In this document: in pieces, positions 51,496 through 59,893 of the stretch
How positions within the stretch are numbered: the first letter of the stretch is position 1
Layout of the letters: each line of letters begins with the position of its first letter
From: Streptomyces solicavernae
GTDB taxonomy: Bacteria; Actinomycetota; Actinomycetes; Streptomycetales; Streptomycetaceae
DNA: 64,000 nt
Direction: 5' to 3'
Assembly (NCBI RefSeq): GCF_029968095.1
Contig: NZ_JASCIR010000014.1
Coordinates: forward strand, 1 to 64,000
Notes under the pieces: generated by a model
Databases searched by the model: none
Seen by the model: the letters and a program-made list of their open reading frames with translations, nothing else
What the model was told of the DNA's origin: nothing
Made by a program: the position numbers and the translations under genes

Positions 51496-51545
51496 GGCGC
51501 TCGTCCTGCGGGGTACGGGGGCACAGCCCCCGAACCCTCCGACTA
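51414..51545. repeat. Composite Streptomyces intergenic repeat at the ABC-F end
   Basis: CCCCCTTCCCGCCCCTCCCCGAAAG-type module (51420-51445) followed by GCGCTCGTCCTGCGGGG and a GGGGGCACAGCCCCC inverted block. It is related to the elements after def and at bioD. The left half codes the ABC-F C-terminus. Confidence 0.6.
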
Positions 51546-51559
51546 CCATCGCTGACGCC

Positions 51560-52390
51560 ATGCAGATAAATGCCACCTACACCAGTCTCGTCGCGGTCGG
51601 CGACTCCTTCACCGAGGGCATGTCGGACCGCCTGCCCGACGGCACGTACCGCGGCTGGGCCGACCTCCTCGCCGCGCGGATGGCCGCCGTACAGCCCGGA
51701 TTCCGGTACGCCAACCTCGCCGTACGCGGAAAGCTCATCGGGCAGATCGCCGCCGAGCAGGCCGACGCGGCGGCCGCGCTCAAGCCGGACGTCGTGACCC
51801 TGGTGGGCGGGCTCAACGACACCCTGCGCCCCCAGTGCGACATGGGCCGCGTACGGGCGCTGCTCGACGAGGCCGTGGAGAAGCTGGCGCCGGCCTGCAA
51901 ACGGCTGGTCCTGATGCGCAGCCCCGGCCGGCAGGGCCCGGTGCTCGAACGGTTCCGGCCGCGCATGGAGGAGCTGTTCGCGCACCTCGACACCCTCGCC
52001 GCGCGGCACGGCGCGCTCGTCGTCGACCTGTACGGCGCGCCGGTCCTCGGCGACCAGCGGCTGTGGGACGTGGACCGGCTGCACCTCACCGCCGAGGGGC
52101 ACCGCCGGGTCGCGGAAGCGGTGTGGCAGACCCTCGGGTACGCGGCCGAGGAGGACTGGCGGGCCCCGCTGCCCGCCGCGGTCCGACAGGGCTGGGCGGG
52201 GCGCCGCGTCGCCGACGTCCGGTTCGCCCGGGAGCACCTGGTGCCGTGGATCGGCCGCAGGCTGACGGGCCGCTCCTCGGGCGACGGCCGCCACGGGGCC
52301 CAGTTCGACGCGGCTCGCGGTACGGGGTTCTGGGTCAGCCCTGCGGAGGGGGATGCGCCGGGTCCGGTGACGGGGTGGCGGCGGGTCTAG
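51560..52390 (+). CDS. SGNH/GDSL hydrolase
   Basis: 276 aa. Block I GDSFTEG with Ser16, block III GGLNDT, and block V DRLHLTAEGH with the catalytic Asp/His. There is no signal peptide, so it is cytoplasmic. The first 200 residues form the catalytic domain, and the rest is basic and ends in a Gly-rich tail. Members are esterases or carbohydrate deacetylases; the substrate is unknown. ATG 51560 lacks a strong SD. Confidence 0.88.
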   Translation: MQINATYTSLVAVGDSFTEGMSDRLPDGTYRGWADLLAARMAAVQPGFRYANLAVRGKLIGQIAAEQADAAAALKPDVVTLVGGLNDTLRPQCDMGRVRALLDEAVEKLAPACKRLVLMRSPGRQGPVLERFRPRMEELFAHLDTLAARHGALVVDLYGAPVLGDQRLWDVDRLHLTAEGHRRVAEAVWQTLGYAAEEDWRAPLPAAVRQGWAGRRVADVRFAREHLVPWIGRRLTGRSSGDGRHGAQFDAARGTGFWVSPAEGDAPGPVTGWRRV

Positions 52391-52471
52391 GCCTGTCCGG
52401 CGGGCCTTCGACCGCCCTGCGGGGTGCGCCTTCTTCCCCTGCGAAGGGATTGTGCCGATGAAAGGGTGGCG

Positions 52472-52498
52472 GGAACTTTCCGTTGCGCCCTACCGTCT
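52472..52498 (+). promoter_or_regulatory. ECF-sigma-type promoter upstream of the NACHT gene
   Basis: -35 GGAAC (52472-52476, extended GGAACTT), 17-bp spacer, -10 CGTCT (52494-52498). This is the standard ECF (SigE/SigR-like) layout. The predicted start near 52505 leaves a 40-nt leader before GTG 52546. Confidence 0.6.
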
Positions 52499-52545
52499 GC
52501 CACCCAACAGCCTTAACCGGAACACCAGTTGTCGGGGGTACGCAG

Positions 52546-55074
52546 GTGGATCCCGCACTCGTCCTCAGCCGTCTCGCCCAACCCTTCATGACCGAGCTCG
52601 TGCCGCGGCTCTTCGTCACGCCCGCCCCGGGCACGGGACTCGTCGAGAAGAGCGCCGTCCCGGTCCGGCGGCTCGTCGGGCCACGGGGCGAGACCCGTGC
52701 CGTACGCGACCGCGACCTGCGCGCACTCGGCGCGAAGCTCGTCCGGCAGGCCGTCGGCGGGCCCGGCGAGCGGCCGGTGCGGCCCGACGAGGACCGGGCC
52801 GTGGCCGACGCGCTCGCCCGCACCCTGGACGCGCTCGGCGAGGTGGAGATGAGCGACGTCCAGGCGGTGGCGCTGCAGGCCGACGGGTTCGCGCAGCACC
52901 TCCGCTCGCTCGTACCGGACGCCGCCCGCGAGCTGTCCGAGGAGGGCGCGCTGCTGCACGCGCTGCTCCTGGAGGTCACCGCCCGGCACATCCTGGAGTT
53001 CTTCACCAGCCGGTCGGCTTCGGTCCCCCGCACCCTCGTCGAGCACAGCGGCTTCCTCGCCGAACTCTGCAAGCGGTACGAGCGGCTGGAGGCTCGCGTG
53101 CCCTCGCAGGGGGCCGCCGACGCCGCGTTCGAGGAGCGCTTCGCGCGGGACACCGCGATCCTGCACAACCGTCTGACGATCTTCGGCATAGACCTCGCCA
53201 GCGCCCCCGACTCCTGGCCGCTCGACAGCACGTACCTCGGGCTGCGCTGCGAGCCCGGCGGCGGGCCGCAGGGCTCGGCCACGCCGGTGCCGGTGTCGCG
53301 CGCGCTCGCCGGGCGCAGCCGCATCCTGGTGCGCGGAGTGGCCGGTTCCGGGAAGACGACGCTGCTGCAGTGGCTCGCCGTCGCCACCGCCAAGGGCGAG
53401 CTGCCGGCGCAGCTTGCGGGGTTGCGGGGGCGGGTGCCGTTCGTGCTTCCGGTGCGCCGCTTCGGGCGGGAGAACCCGCCCGTGCCGGGGGAGTTCCTCG
53501 CCGTGAACGGGTACCCGGGCGCCGACACGCAGCCGCCCGGCTGGGCGGACCGGGTGCTGAGGCAGGGCCGCGGGCTCCTGCTCATCGACGGCGTGGACGA
53601 GGCCCCCGAGCCCGCCCGCGAACACCTCCGCCACACCCTGCGCGACTGGACGGCGCTCTACCCGGGCAACGTCTGGCTGGTCACCACCCGCCCCTCCGCC
53701 GTACCCGACGGCTGGCTGGCCGCCGAGGACTTCGGCGAGGTGCAGCTGGCCCCGATGAGCCGGGACGAGGTCCACGCGTTCGTGGAGCGCTGGCACGCCG
53801 CCGCCCGCCAGGAACCCGGCGCCGACCCGGCGGTCCTCGCCCGGTACGAGCAGACCCTGATCGACGCGCTGCGCCTCACCCGCGACCTGGGCCGCCTCGC
53901 CACCAACCCGCTGATGTGCGGACTGCTCTGCGCGCTGCACCGGCATCTGCGCGGCTATCTCCCCAGCGGCCGCAAGGAGTTGTACGACGCGGCCATGTCG
54001 ATGCTGCTGGAACTGCGGGACCGCCAGCGGGTCGTACCGGACGACGGGATCGCGCTCAGCCGGCAGCCGAAGATCCAGCTGCTGCAGAAGCTGGCGCACT
54101 GGATGCTGATCAACGGCAAGTCGGAGATGGACCGGGACATCGCCGTCGACATCCTGCAGCGGCACCTGCCTGCCGTGCCGGCCGCGGCCAGGCAGGGCGA
54201 CGCCGAGACGATCTACCGCCACCTGCTGAACCGCACGGGCCTGCTGCGCGAACCCACCGCGGGCTCCGTGGACTTCATCCACCGCACCTTCCAGGACTAT
54301 CTGGCCGCCGACGCGATGGTGCAGCAGCACGACTTCGGCCTGCTGCTCGACCACTCCCATCTCACCGAGTGGGAGGACGTGGTCCGCATGGCGGTCTCGC
54401 TGTCCCGGCCGAACGAGGTCGCGGAGCTGCTGCGCGGCATGGTCTCCCGCCGCCCCGGCCTGCGCACCGCGCACGCCCGGCACAGCAAGCTGCTCGCCGC
54501 GGCCTGTCTGGAGCACGTGAGCGAGATCGACCCGGAGGTACGGCAGCTGGTGCAGCGGGCCACCCAGCAGATGGTGAACCCGGCACACCCGGCGGGGGCC
54601 CGTGCGCTCGGCTGGATCGGCCCGATCGTCCTGGAGATGCTGCCGGACCCGCGTACGGTCTCCGACGACCGGGCGTTCATCCTCGCGGTCACCGCGTCCT
54701 CCGTCGCTGACGACATGGCGATCGACTACCTCGCGGGCCTGCGCGAGCGCGAGCGCATGGACATCCGGGTCCAGCTGGCGAACGCCTGGCCGCGGTACGA
54801 CACCGCCCGCTACGCGCGGGAGATCATCGCCCACCTCGACGAGCACGGCGGGCTCTACTTCCCGGTCACCGACCTGGACGAGGCCCGCGCCCTCGCCGGC
54901 CTCGGCGGCCGCGCCCATCTGCACGTCAAGGGCCAGCTCGACCCGGCGCAGCTGGCCGGGATCCTGCCGGTCGAGCCCGTCCGCCGGCTCCGCGTCGAAC
55001 CCGATCACCCGGCCTCGGACGAGCAGTGGCAGGCTTCGTTCCCGTACGTGGAGCCGCCGATCTGGCGGGAGTGA
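52546..55074 (+). CDS. NACHT-domain STAND NTPase (bacterial NLR-like)
   Basis: 842 aa. An N-terminal all-helical region (1-235) of unknown effector or sensor type precedes the NACHT core. The core has Walker A GVAGSGKTTLL with K270, Walker B LLLIDGVDEAPE (346-354), the sensor region VWLVTTRPSAVPDGW, and a winged-helix part ending FIHRTFQDYLAADAM (about 585). The C-terminal 250 residues are helical, without clear LRR, WD40 or TPR units. In bacteria several such proteins defend against phage by ligand-triggered oligomerisation. It is a single gene between SGNH and purB. GTG 52546 has GGGGG 7 nt upstream. The function is inference. Confidence 0.88.
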   Translation: MDPALVLSRLAQPFMTELVPRLFVTPAPGTGLVEKSAVPVRRLVGPRGETRAVRDRDLRALGAKLVRQAVGGPGERPVRPDEDRAVADALARTLDALGEVEMSDVQAVALQADGFAQHLRSLVPDAARELSEEGALLHALLLEVTARHILEFFTSRSASVPRTLVEHSGFLAELCKRYERLEARVPSQGAADAAFEERFARDTAILHNRLTIFGIDLASAPDSWPLDSTYLGLRCEPGGGPQGSATPVPVSRALAGRSRILVRGVAGSGKTTLLQWLAVATAKGELPAQLAGLRGRVPFVLPVRRFGRENPPVPGEFLAVNGYPGADTQPPGWADRVLRQGRGLLLIDGVDEAPEPAREHLRHTLRDWTALYPGNVWLVTTRPSAVPDGWLAAEDFGEVQLAPMSRDEVHAFVERWHAAARQEPGADPAVLARYEQTLIDALRLTRDLGRLATNPLMCGLLCALHRHLRGYLPSGRKELYDAAMSMLLELRDRQRVVPDDGIALSRQPKIQLLQKLAHWMLINGKSEMDRDIAVDILQRHLPAVPAAARQGDAETIYRHLLNRTGLLREPTAGSVDFIHRTFQDYLAADAMVQQHDFGLLLDHSHLTEWEDVVRMAVSLSRPNEVAELLRGMVSRRPGLRTAHARHSKLLAAACLEHVSEIDPEVRQLVQRATQQMVNPAHPAGARALGWIGPIVLEMLPDPRTVSDDRAFILAVTASSVADDMAIDYLAGLRERERMDIRVQLANAWPRYDTARYAREIIAHLDEHGGLYFPVTDLDEARALAGLGGRAHLHVKGQLDPAQLAGILPVEPVRRLRVEPDHPASDEQWQASFPYVEPPIWRE

Positions 55075-55150
55075 GCTCCGGGGAGCCGCGCCGGCCCCTC
55101 GTAGGTTCCGACGAAGGGGACCGGGGCGTCGGCCTGTCCGAAAGTGTCAG

Positions 55151-55156
55151 TAAACT
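55151..55156 (+). promoter_or_regulatory. -10 box suggesting leaderless purB mRNA
   Basis: TAAACT ends 8 nt before the purB GTG, and there is no SD before that GTG. A clear -35 is not visible at the right distance. Confidence 0.4.
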
Positions 55157-55164
55157 GGCCGACT

Positions 55165-56598
55165 GTGACTGCAAAGCCCCGCATCCCCAACGTCCTGGCC
55201 GGCCGCTACGCCTCCGTCGAGCTCGCCGCCCTGTGGTCCCCCGAGCAGAAGGTGAAGCTGGAGCGCCAGCTGTGGCTGGCCGTCCTGCGTGCCCAGAAGG
55301 ACCTCGGGATCGAGGTGCCCCAGGCCGCCCTCGACGACTACGAGCGCGTCCTCGACCAGGTCGACCTGGCCTCGATCGCCGACCGCGAGAAGGTCACGCG
55401 GCACGATGTGAAGGCCCGGATCGAGGAGTTCAACGCCCTCGCCGGGCACGAGCAGGTCCACAAGGGCATGACCTCCCGCGACCTGACGGAGAACGTCGAG
55501 CAGCTGCAGGTCCGCCTCTCCCTTGAGCTGGTGCGGGACCGCACGGTCGCCGTCCTGGCCCGCCTCGGCAAGCTCTCCGGCGAGTACGGCGAGCTGGTCA
55601 TGGCCGGCCGCTCGCACAACGTCGCCGCGCAGGCCACCACCCTCGGCAAGCGCTTCGCGACGGCCACGGACGAGCTGCTGGTCGCGTACGGCCGGATCGA
55701 GGAGCTGCTCGGCCGCTACCCGCTGCGCGGCATCAAGGGCCCCGTCGGCACCGCGCAGGACATGCTGGACCTGCTCGGCGGTGACGCCGACAAGCTGGCC
55801 GACCTGGAGCAGCGCATCGCCGGGCACCTGGGCTTCGCGCAGGCCTTCACCTCGGTCGGCCAGGTCTACCCGCGCTCGCTCGACTACGAGGTCGTGACCT
55901 CGCTGGTCCAGCTGGCCGCCGCGCCCTCGTCCCTGGCGAAGACGATCCGCCTGATGGCCGGGCACGAGCTGGTCACCGAGGGCTTCAAGCCGGGCCAGGT
56001 CGGCTCGTCGGCGATGCCGCACAAGATGAACACCCGCTCCTGCGAGCGCGTCAACGGCCTGATGGTGATCCTGCGCGGCTACGCGTCGATGACCGGCGAG
56101 CTGGCGGGCGACCAGTGGAACGAGGGCGATGTGTCCTGCTCCGTGGTGCGCCGGGTGGCGCTGCCGGACGCGTTCTTCGCGCTCGACGGCCTCCTGGAGA
56201 CGTTCCTGACGGTGCTCGACGAGTTCGGCGCGTTCCCGGCCGTCGTCGCCCGTGAGCTGGACCGTTACCTGCCGTTCCTCGCCACCACCAAGGTCCTGAT
56301 GGCCTCGGTGCGCGAGGGCGTGGGCCGCGAGGAGGCGCACGAGGCCATCAAGGAGAACGCGGTCGCCTCCGCCCTGGCGATGCGCGAGCAGGGCGCCGAG
56401 CGCAACGAACTGCTCGACAAGCTGGCCGCCGACTCCCGCATCCCGCTCGACCGTGCGCAGCTCGACGGGCTGATGGCGGACAAGCTGTCCTTCACGGGCG
56501 CGGCCGCGGGCCAGGTGGCGCAGGTCGTGGCCCGCGTCGAGGAGATCGTGAAGCAGCACCCGGAGGCCGCGGGGTACGCGCCGGGAGCGATCCTCTGA
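55165..56598 (+). CDS. purB: Adenylosuccinate lyase
   Basis: 477 aa of the fumarase/aspartase superfamily. Catalytic segments are GRSHNVAAQATTLGKR (His) and the signature loop QVGSSAMPHKMN with the mobile Ser. It releases fumarate from SAICAR and from adenylosuccinate in purine synthesis. GTG 55165 has no SD, but a -10-like TAAACT ends 8 nt upstream, so the mRNA is probably leaderless. The stop overlaps the probable CTG start of mug. Confidence 0.96.
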   Translation: MTAKPRIPNVLAGRYASVELAALWSPEQKVKLERQLWLAVLRAQKDLGIEVPQAALDDYERVLDQVDLASIADREKVTRHDVKARIEEFNALAGHEQVHKGMTSRDLTENVEQLQVRLSLELVRDRTVAVLARLGKLSGEYGELVMAGRSHNVAAQATTLGKRFATATDELLVAYGRIEELLGRYPLRGIKGPVGTAQDMLDLLGGDADKLADLEQRIAGHLGFAQAFTSVGQVYPRSLDYEVVTSLVQLAAAPSSLAKTIRLMAGHELVTEGFKPGQVGSSAMPHKMNTRSCERVNGLMVILRGYASMTGELAGDQWNEGDVSCSVVRRVALPDAFFALDGLLETFLTVLDEFGAFPAVVARELDRYLPFLATTKVLMASVREGVGREEAHEAIKENAVASALAMREQGAERNELLDKLAADSRIPLDRAQLDGLMADKLSFTGAAAGQVAQVVARVEEIVKQHPEAAGYAPGAIL

Positions 56599-57137
56599 CG
56601 CTCCCAGGCCGGGACGAACTCGAAGCCGCCCGCGACCGCATCGTTCCCGATGTGGTCGCGGGCGGACTGCGTGTGCTGTTCTGCGGCATCAACCCGTCCC
56701 TGATGACGGCGGTGACGGGCCACCACTTCGCCCGCCCCGGCAACCGCTTCTGGCCGGTCCTCCACCTGTCCGGCTTCACGCCGCGTCTACTCCGCCCGGA
56801 CGAACAGCGGGAGTTGCTGTCGTACGGCCTCGGCATCACCAACGTCGTGGCCCGCGCGACGGCCCGCGCCGACGAACTCTCCCCCGAGGAGTACGTGGCG
56901 GGCGGGCGGCTCCTGGAGGAGAAGGTGGCCCGGCTGCGGCCCGAGTGGCTGGCGGTCGTCGGGATCACCGCCTACCGCGCGGCGTTCGGCGAACGCTCCG
57001 CCCGGATCGGGCCGCAGCAGCGGACGGTCGGCGGCAGCGGGGTGTGGGTGCTGCCGAACCCCAGTGGTCTGAACGCGCGTTGGACGGTGGAGGCGATGGC
57101 CGAGGAGTACGGGCGGCTTCGCTCGGCCACGGGCTGA
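56595..57137 (+). CDS. mug: Mismatch-specific uracil-DNA glycosylase (Mug/TDG)
   Basis: 180 aa if started at CTG 56595; 161 aa from GTG 56652. Core motifs are LFCGINPSL (active-site Asn), ARPGNRFWPVL and LPNPSGLNARW. It removes U or T from G mismatches. The sequence coded before GTG 56652 (ELEAARDRIVPDVVAGGL) fits the family's usual N-terminus, yet no ATG, GTG or TTG occurs there. The CTG at 56595 overlaps the purB TGA as CTGA, mimicking a coupled ATGA/GTGA junction. I therefore propose a CTG start. Confidence 0.85.
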   Translation: MTLPGRDELEAARDRIVPDVVAGGLRVLFCGINPSLMTAVTGHHFARPGNRFWPVLHLSGFTPRLLRPDEQRELLSYGLGITNVVARATARADELSPEEYVAGGRLLEEKVARLRPEWLAVVGITAYRAAFGERSARIGPQQRTVGGSGVWVLPNPSGLNARWTVEAMAEEYGRLRSATG

Positions 57138-57146
57138 TCCGTACGG

Positions 57147-57926
57147 TCAGGGCTTGCGGGCCACCGCCCCGTACTGTGCGACCTGCTGGGGCTCGGTGCC
57201 TTCCTCGGCGCGCCAGCGGGAGCAGGAGACCAGGCCGGGCGGGAGCAGTTCGAGGCCGTCGAGGAATGCGGCGATCTCCTGGCCGGTGCGGGCGGTGATC
57301 GGGGGCTTGGCGTTCTCGTTCCAGAAGGCCATCGCCTCCGCGTTGCCCGCGCCGCCCAGCTCCAGGGTCGGGTGGGTGACCACCACATAGCTGCCGGACG
57401 GCACCGCGTCGACGAGGCGGCGCACGATGTCCGTGGCCTGCTCGGTGTCCAGGACGAAGTTGAGGATGCCGAGCAGTATCACCGCGACCGGGCGGTCGAA
57501 GTCGAGGGTGTCGGCGGCGGCCCGCAGGATCAGGTCCGGGTCGTGCGCGTCCGCGTCGACGTAGGCCGTCGCGCCCTCCGGGGAGGTGGTGAGCAGGGCG
57601 CGGGCGTGGGCGAGGACCGTGGGGTCGTTGTCGACGTAGACGATGCGGGAGTCGGGGGCGATGCGCTGGGCGACCTCGTGGGTGTTGGCCGCGGTGGGCA
57701 GGCCCGTGCCGATGTCGAGGAACTGGCGGATGCCCGCCTCGCCTGCGAGGTGGCGGACGGCGCGGCCGAGGAACTCCCGGTCGGCGCGGGCGACTTCGCC
57801 GATGCTCGGGTACATGGCGGTGACCTGGTCGCCGACCTCCTTGTCCACCGTGTAGTGGTCCTTGCCGCCGAGCCAGTAGTTCCAGACCCGGGCGTTGTGC
57901 GCGACCTGTCCGCTGTGCTCCGTCAT
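57147..57926 (-). CDS. DUF574 (SAV2177-type) SAM-dependent methyltransferase
   Basis: 259 aa. The family opening is ARVWNYWLGGKDHYTVD, the SAM site is FLDIGTGLPTAANTHEVAQ, and YVDNDPTVLAHARALL and ILLGILNFV follow. This family is greatly expanded in Streptomyces and has no assigned substrate. Its order is often beside regulators. Start ATG 57926 has GGAGAGCGGAG upstream; two in-frame starts further up lack it. Confidence 0.9.
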   Translation of the reverse strand: MTEHSGQVAHNARVWNYWLGGKDHYTVDKEVGDQVTAMYPSIGEVARADREFLGRAVRHLAGEAGIRQFLDIGTGLPTAANTHEVAQRIAPDSRIVYVDNDPTVLAHARALLTTSPEGATAYVDADAHDPDLILRAAADTLDFDRPVAVILLGILNFVLDTEQATDIVRRLVDAVPSGSYVVVTHPTLELGGAGNAEAMAFWNENAKPPITARTGQEIAAFLDGLELLPPGLVSCSRWRAEEGTEPQQVAQYGAVARKP

Positions 57927-58028
57927 CCGCTCCGCTCTCCTTCGGCCGTCCATGATCCTCAAGGGCCCATGGTGGCACGGCTGTTGGCCTCCGTCGCGTG
58001 TTCGCCTCCGTCGCGCCCGTCGGGACGG

Positions 58029-58490
58029 TCACGGTGGGTCGACGTCCGTGACGACCGCGAGTAAGCGCAGCAGCCGGGGTCCCTCGCGGTCGGTGACGGC
58101 CAGGGCCAGCCAGCGGTCGCCGGTGTGCCACAGGTCCGCGATGCTCGCCGACCAGCTCAGGCCGTGCCACGGCTCCGGTATCTCCTCCCCCGCACCCCCG
58201 CGCAGCAGCACGCCCTGCAGCCCGAACGGGCCGTGCGCCTCCCAGCGACCGTCCAGCCGGGCGTGCAGGGCCGCCAGCTCCGCCGCGTACTGCTCGCATC
58301 TGTCCTCGTACTCCCCCGGGTCCGTGGCGTCGAAGTCCGTGCGCCGCAGCTCCGCGACGTGGGCGGCGTCGAGGGCGTCGAGGGCTTCGAGGGCGTCGAG
58401 GGCTTCTAACGCGGCGAAGTCAGCGCTGTGGCCGCGCAGGGCGCGGGCGCACAGCTGGTCTATGGCGTGCAGCTGCCGGGCCGAACTCAT
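58029..58490 (-). CDS. Hypothetical soluble protein with Ala-Leu repeat
   Basis: 153 aa. The N-terminal third is helical with ALEALDALEALDALDA, encoded by a 9-bp repeat (GTCGAGGGC type, about 58371-58408). The C-terminal part is a beta-rich domain (HGPFGLQGVLLR, WSASIADLWHTGDRWLALAVTD). I do not recognise the family. ATG 58490 has a GGGGGA SD. The open frame beyond it is antisense to the ROK gene. Confidence 0.65.
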   Translation of the reverse strand: MSSARQLHAIDQLCARALRGHSADFAALEALDALEALDALDAAHVAELRRTDFDATDPGEYEDRCEQYAAELAALHARLDGRWEAHGPFGLQGVLLRGGAGEEIPEPWHGLSWSASIADLWHTGDRWLALAVTDREGPRLLRLLAVVTDVDPP

Positions 58491-58626
58491 GTCCCCCAGT
58501 AAACCGCCGCCCACTGACAACGCGTGCCCGGCCTGGCCGCGTACGTGGTCCGGGGCCGACCCTCGCCGCGGGACCGCCCGGCGAGTACGATCCGGCGGAA
58601 CACGCTTGCGACCTGGGAGGACGACG

Positions 58627-59784
58627 GTGGGGCGGCTGACCGGCGGGGATCCCTCGCTGCTGCGGCGGATCAACTCCGCGGTGGTGCTGCACGCCCTGCG
58701 CGGCGTGGAGTTCGCGACGCTGACGGAGGTCACACGGGTCACCGGGCTCTCGCGGCCCACCGTCGAGGGCGTCGTGGAGGGGCTGATGGGCGCGGGGCTC
58801 GTCGTCGAGGTCGCCGCCGAGGAGGGCGTGGCCCGGCGCCAGGGGCGGCCCGCGCGGCGGTTCCGTTTCCGGGCCGAGGCCGGCCATCTGCTCGGTCTGG
58901 AGATCGGCGCGCACCGCGTCGCCGCGGTCCTGTCCGACCTGGACGGGCGGGTACTCGGTACCGCCGAGCGCGAGGTCGACGAGACGGCCTGCGCCGACGA
59001 GCGCCTGGAGCGGCTCCGGCTCACCGTCGCCGGCCTGCTCGGCCGGGCCGGGATCGCCCGGGAGTCGCTGCGTGCCGTGGGCGCGGCCAGCCCCGGCATC
59101 GTGGCGGCCGACGGCACGGTGCGGCTCGGCACGGCCCTGCCCGGCTGGACCGGGCTTGCGCTCGGGGACCGGCTGCGGCGCTCCTTCAAGTGCCCGGTCC
59201 TGGTGGAGAACGACGCCAACACCGCGGCCGTGGGCGAACATTGGAAGGGCGCGGCGACCGATTCGGACGACCTGGTGTTCGTCCTCGCGGGCCTGAGCCC
59301 CGGCGCGGGCTCGCTCATCGGCGGGCGGCTGCACCGCGGATTCGGCGGCGCGGCGGGCGAGATCGGCGCGCTGCACCTGCTCGGCCGCGAGGTCACGCCC
59401 GAGTCGCTGCTCTCCACCACGGGCGAGCCGCTGCACCCCCTGGACGAGCAGGCCGTGACGGAGGTGTTCGCGCACGCCAGGCGGGGCGACGAGCAGGCCG
59501 CGGCGGCCGTGGAGCGGTTCATCCGGCGCCTGGTGCACGACGTGGCGGCGCTCGTCCTCGCCCTCGACCCGGAGCTGGTCGTGATCGGCGGCTGGGCGGC
59601 GGGCCTGGACGGCGTACTGGAGCCGCTGCGCCGCGAGCTGGCCCGCTACTGCCTGCGCCCGCCCCGCGTGGCCCTCTCCGCCCTCGGCGAGTCCGCCATC
59701 GCCACCGGCGCGCTGCGCCTCGCCCTCGACCACGTCGAGGAAGAGCTGTTCGCCGTGGAAGGCACGGTCACAGCCCGCCGCTGA
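58627..59784 (+). CDS. ROK-family transcriptional regulator lacking the zinc motif
   Basis: 385 aa. The winged HTH is at about 20-75 (LTEVTRVTGLSRPTVEGVVEGL), then an RNase-H-like ROK domain with VENDANTAAVGEH and GFGGAAGEIGALHL. Usual ROK proteins have a CxCGxxGC zinc loop right after; here the segment is GREVTPESLLSTTGE with no Cys. The sugar-binding Glu/His are partly kept. It may sense a ligand without the zinc loop. GTG 58627 has GGGAGG 6 nt upstream. Confidence 0.9.
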   Translation: MGRLTGGDPSLLRRINSAVVLHALRGVEFATLTEVTRVTGLSRPTVEGVVEGLMGAGLVVEVAAEEGVARRQGRPARRFRFRAEAGHLLGLEIGAHRVAAVLSDLDGRVLGTAEREVDETACADERLERLRLTVAGLLGRAGIARESLRAVGAASPGIVAADGTVRLGTALPGWTGLALGDRLRRSFKCPVLVENDANTAAVGEHWKGAATDSDDLVFVLAGLSPGAGSLIGGRLHRGFGGAAGEIGALHLLGREVTPESLLSTTGEPLHPLDEQAVTEVFAHARRGDEQAAAAVERFIRRLVHDVAALVLALDPELVVIGGWAAGLDGVLEPLRRELARYCLRPPRVALSALGESAIATGALRLALDHVEEELFAVEGTVTARR

Positions 59785-59893
59785 ACCACCCCGCGCCCGG
59801 GGCTTCCGCCGCCGCACGGAACCGGCCGGGCCGGGGCGCGGTCCTGCGGGCGCCGTACGGAGGCACCCCCCGGGCCCCCGTATCGTCACCCCC

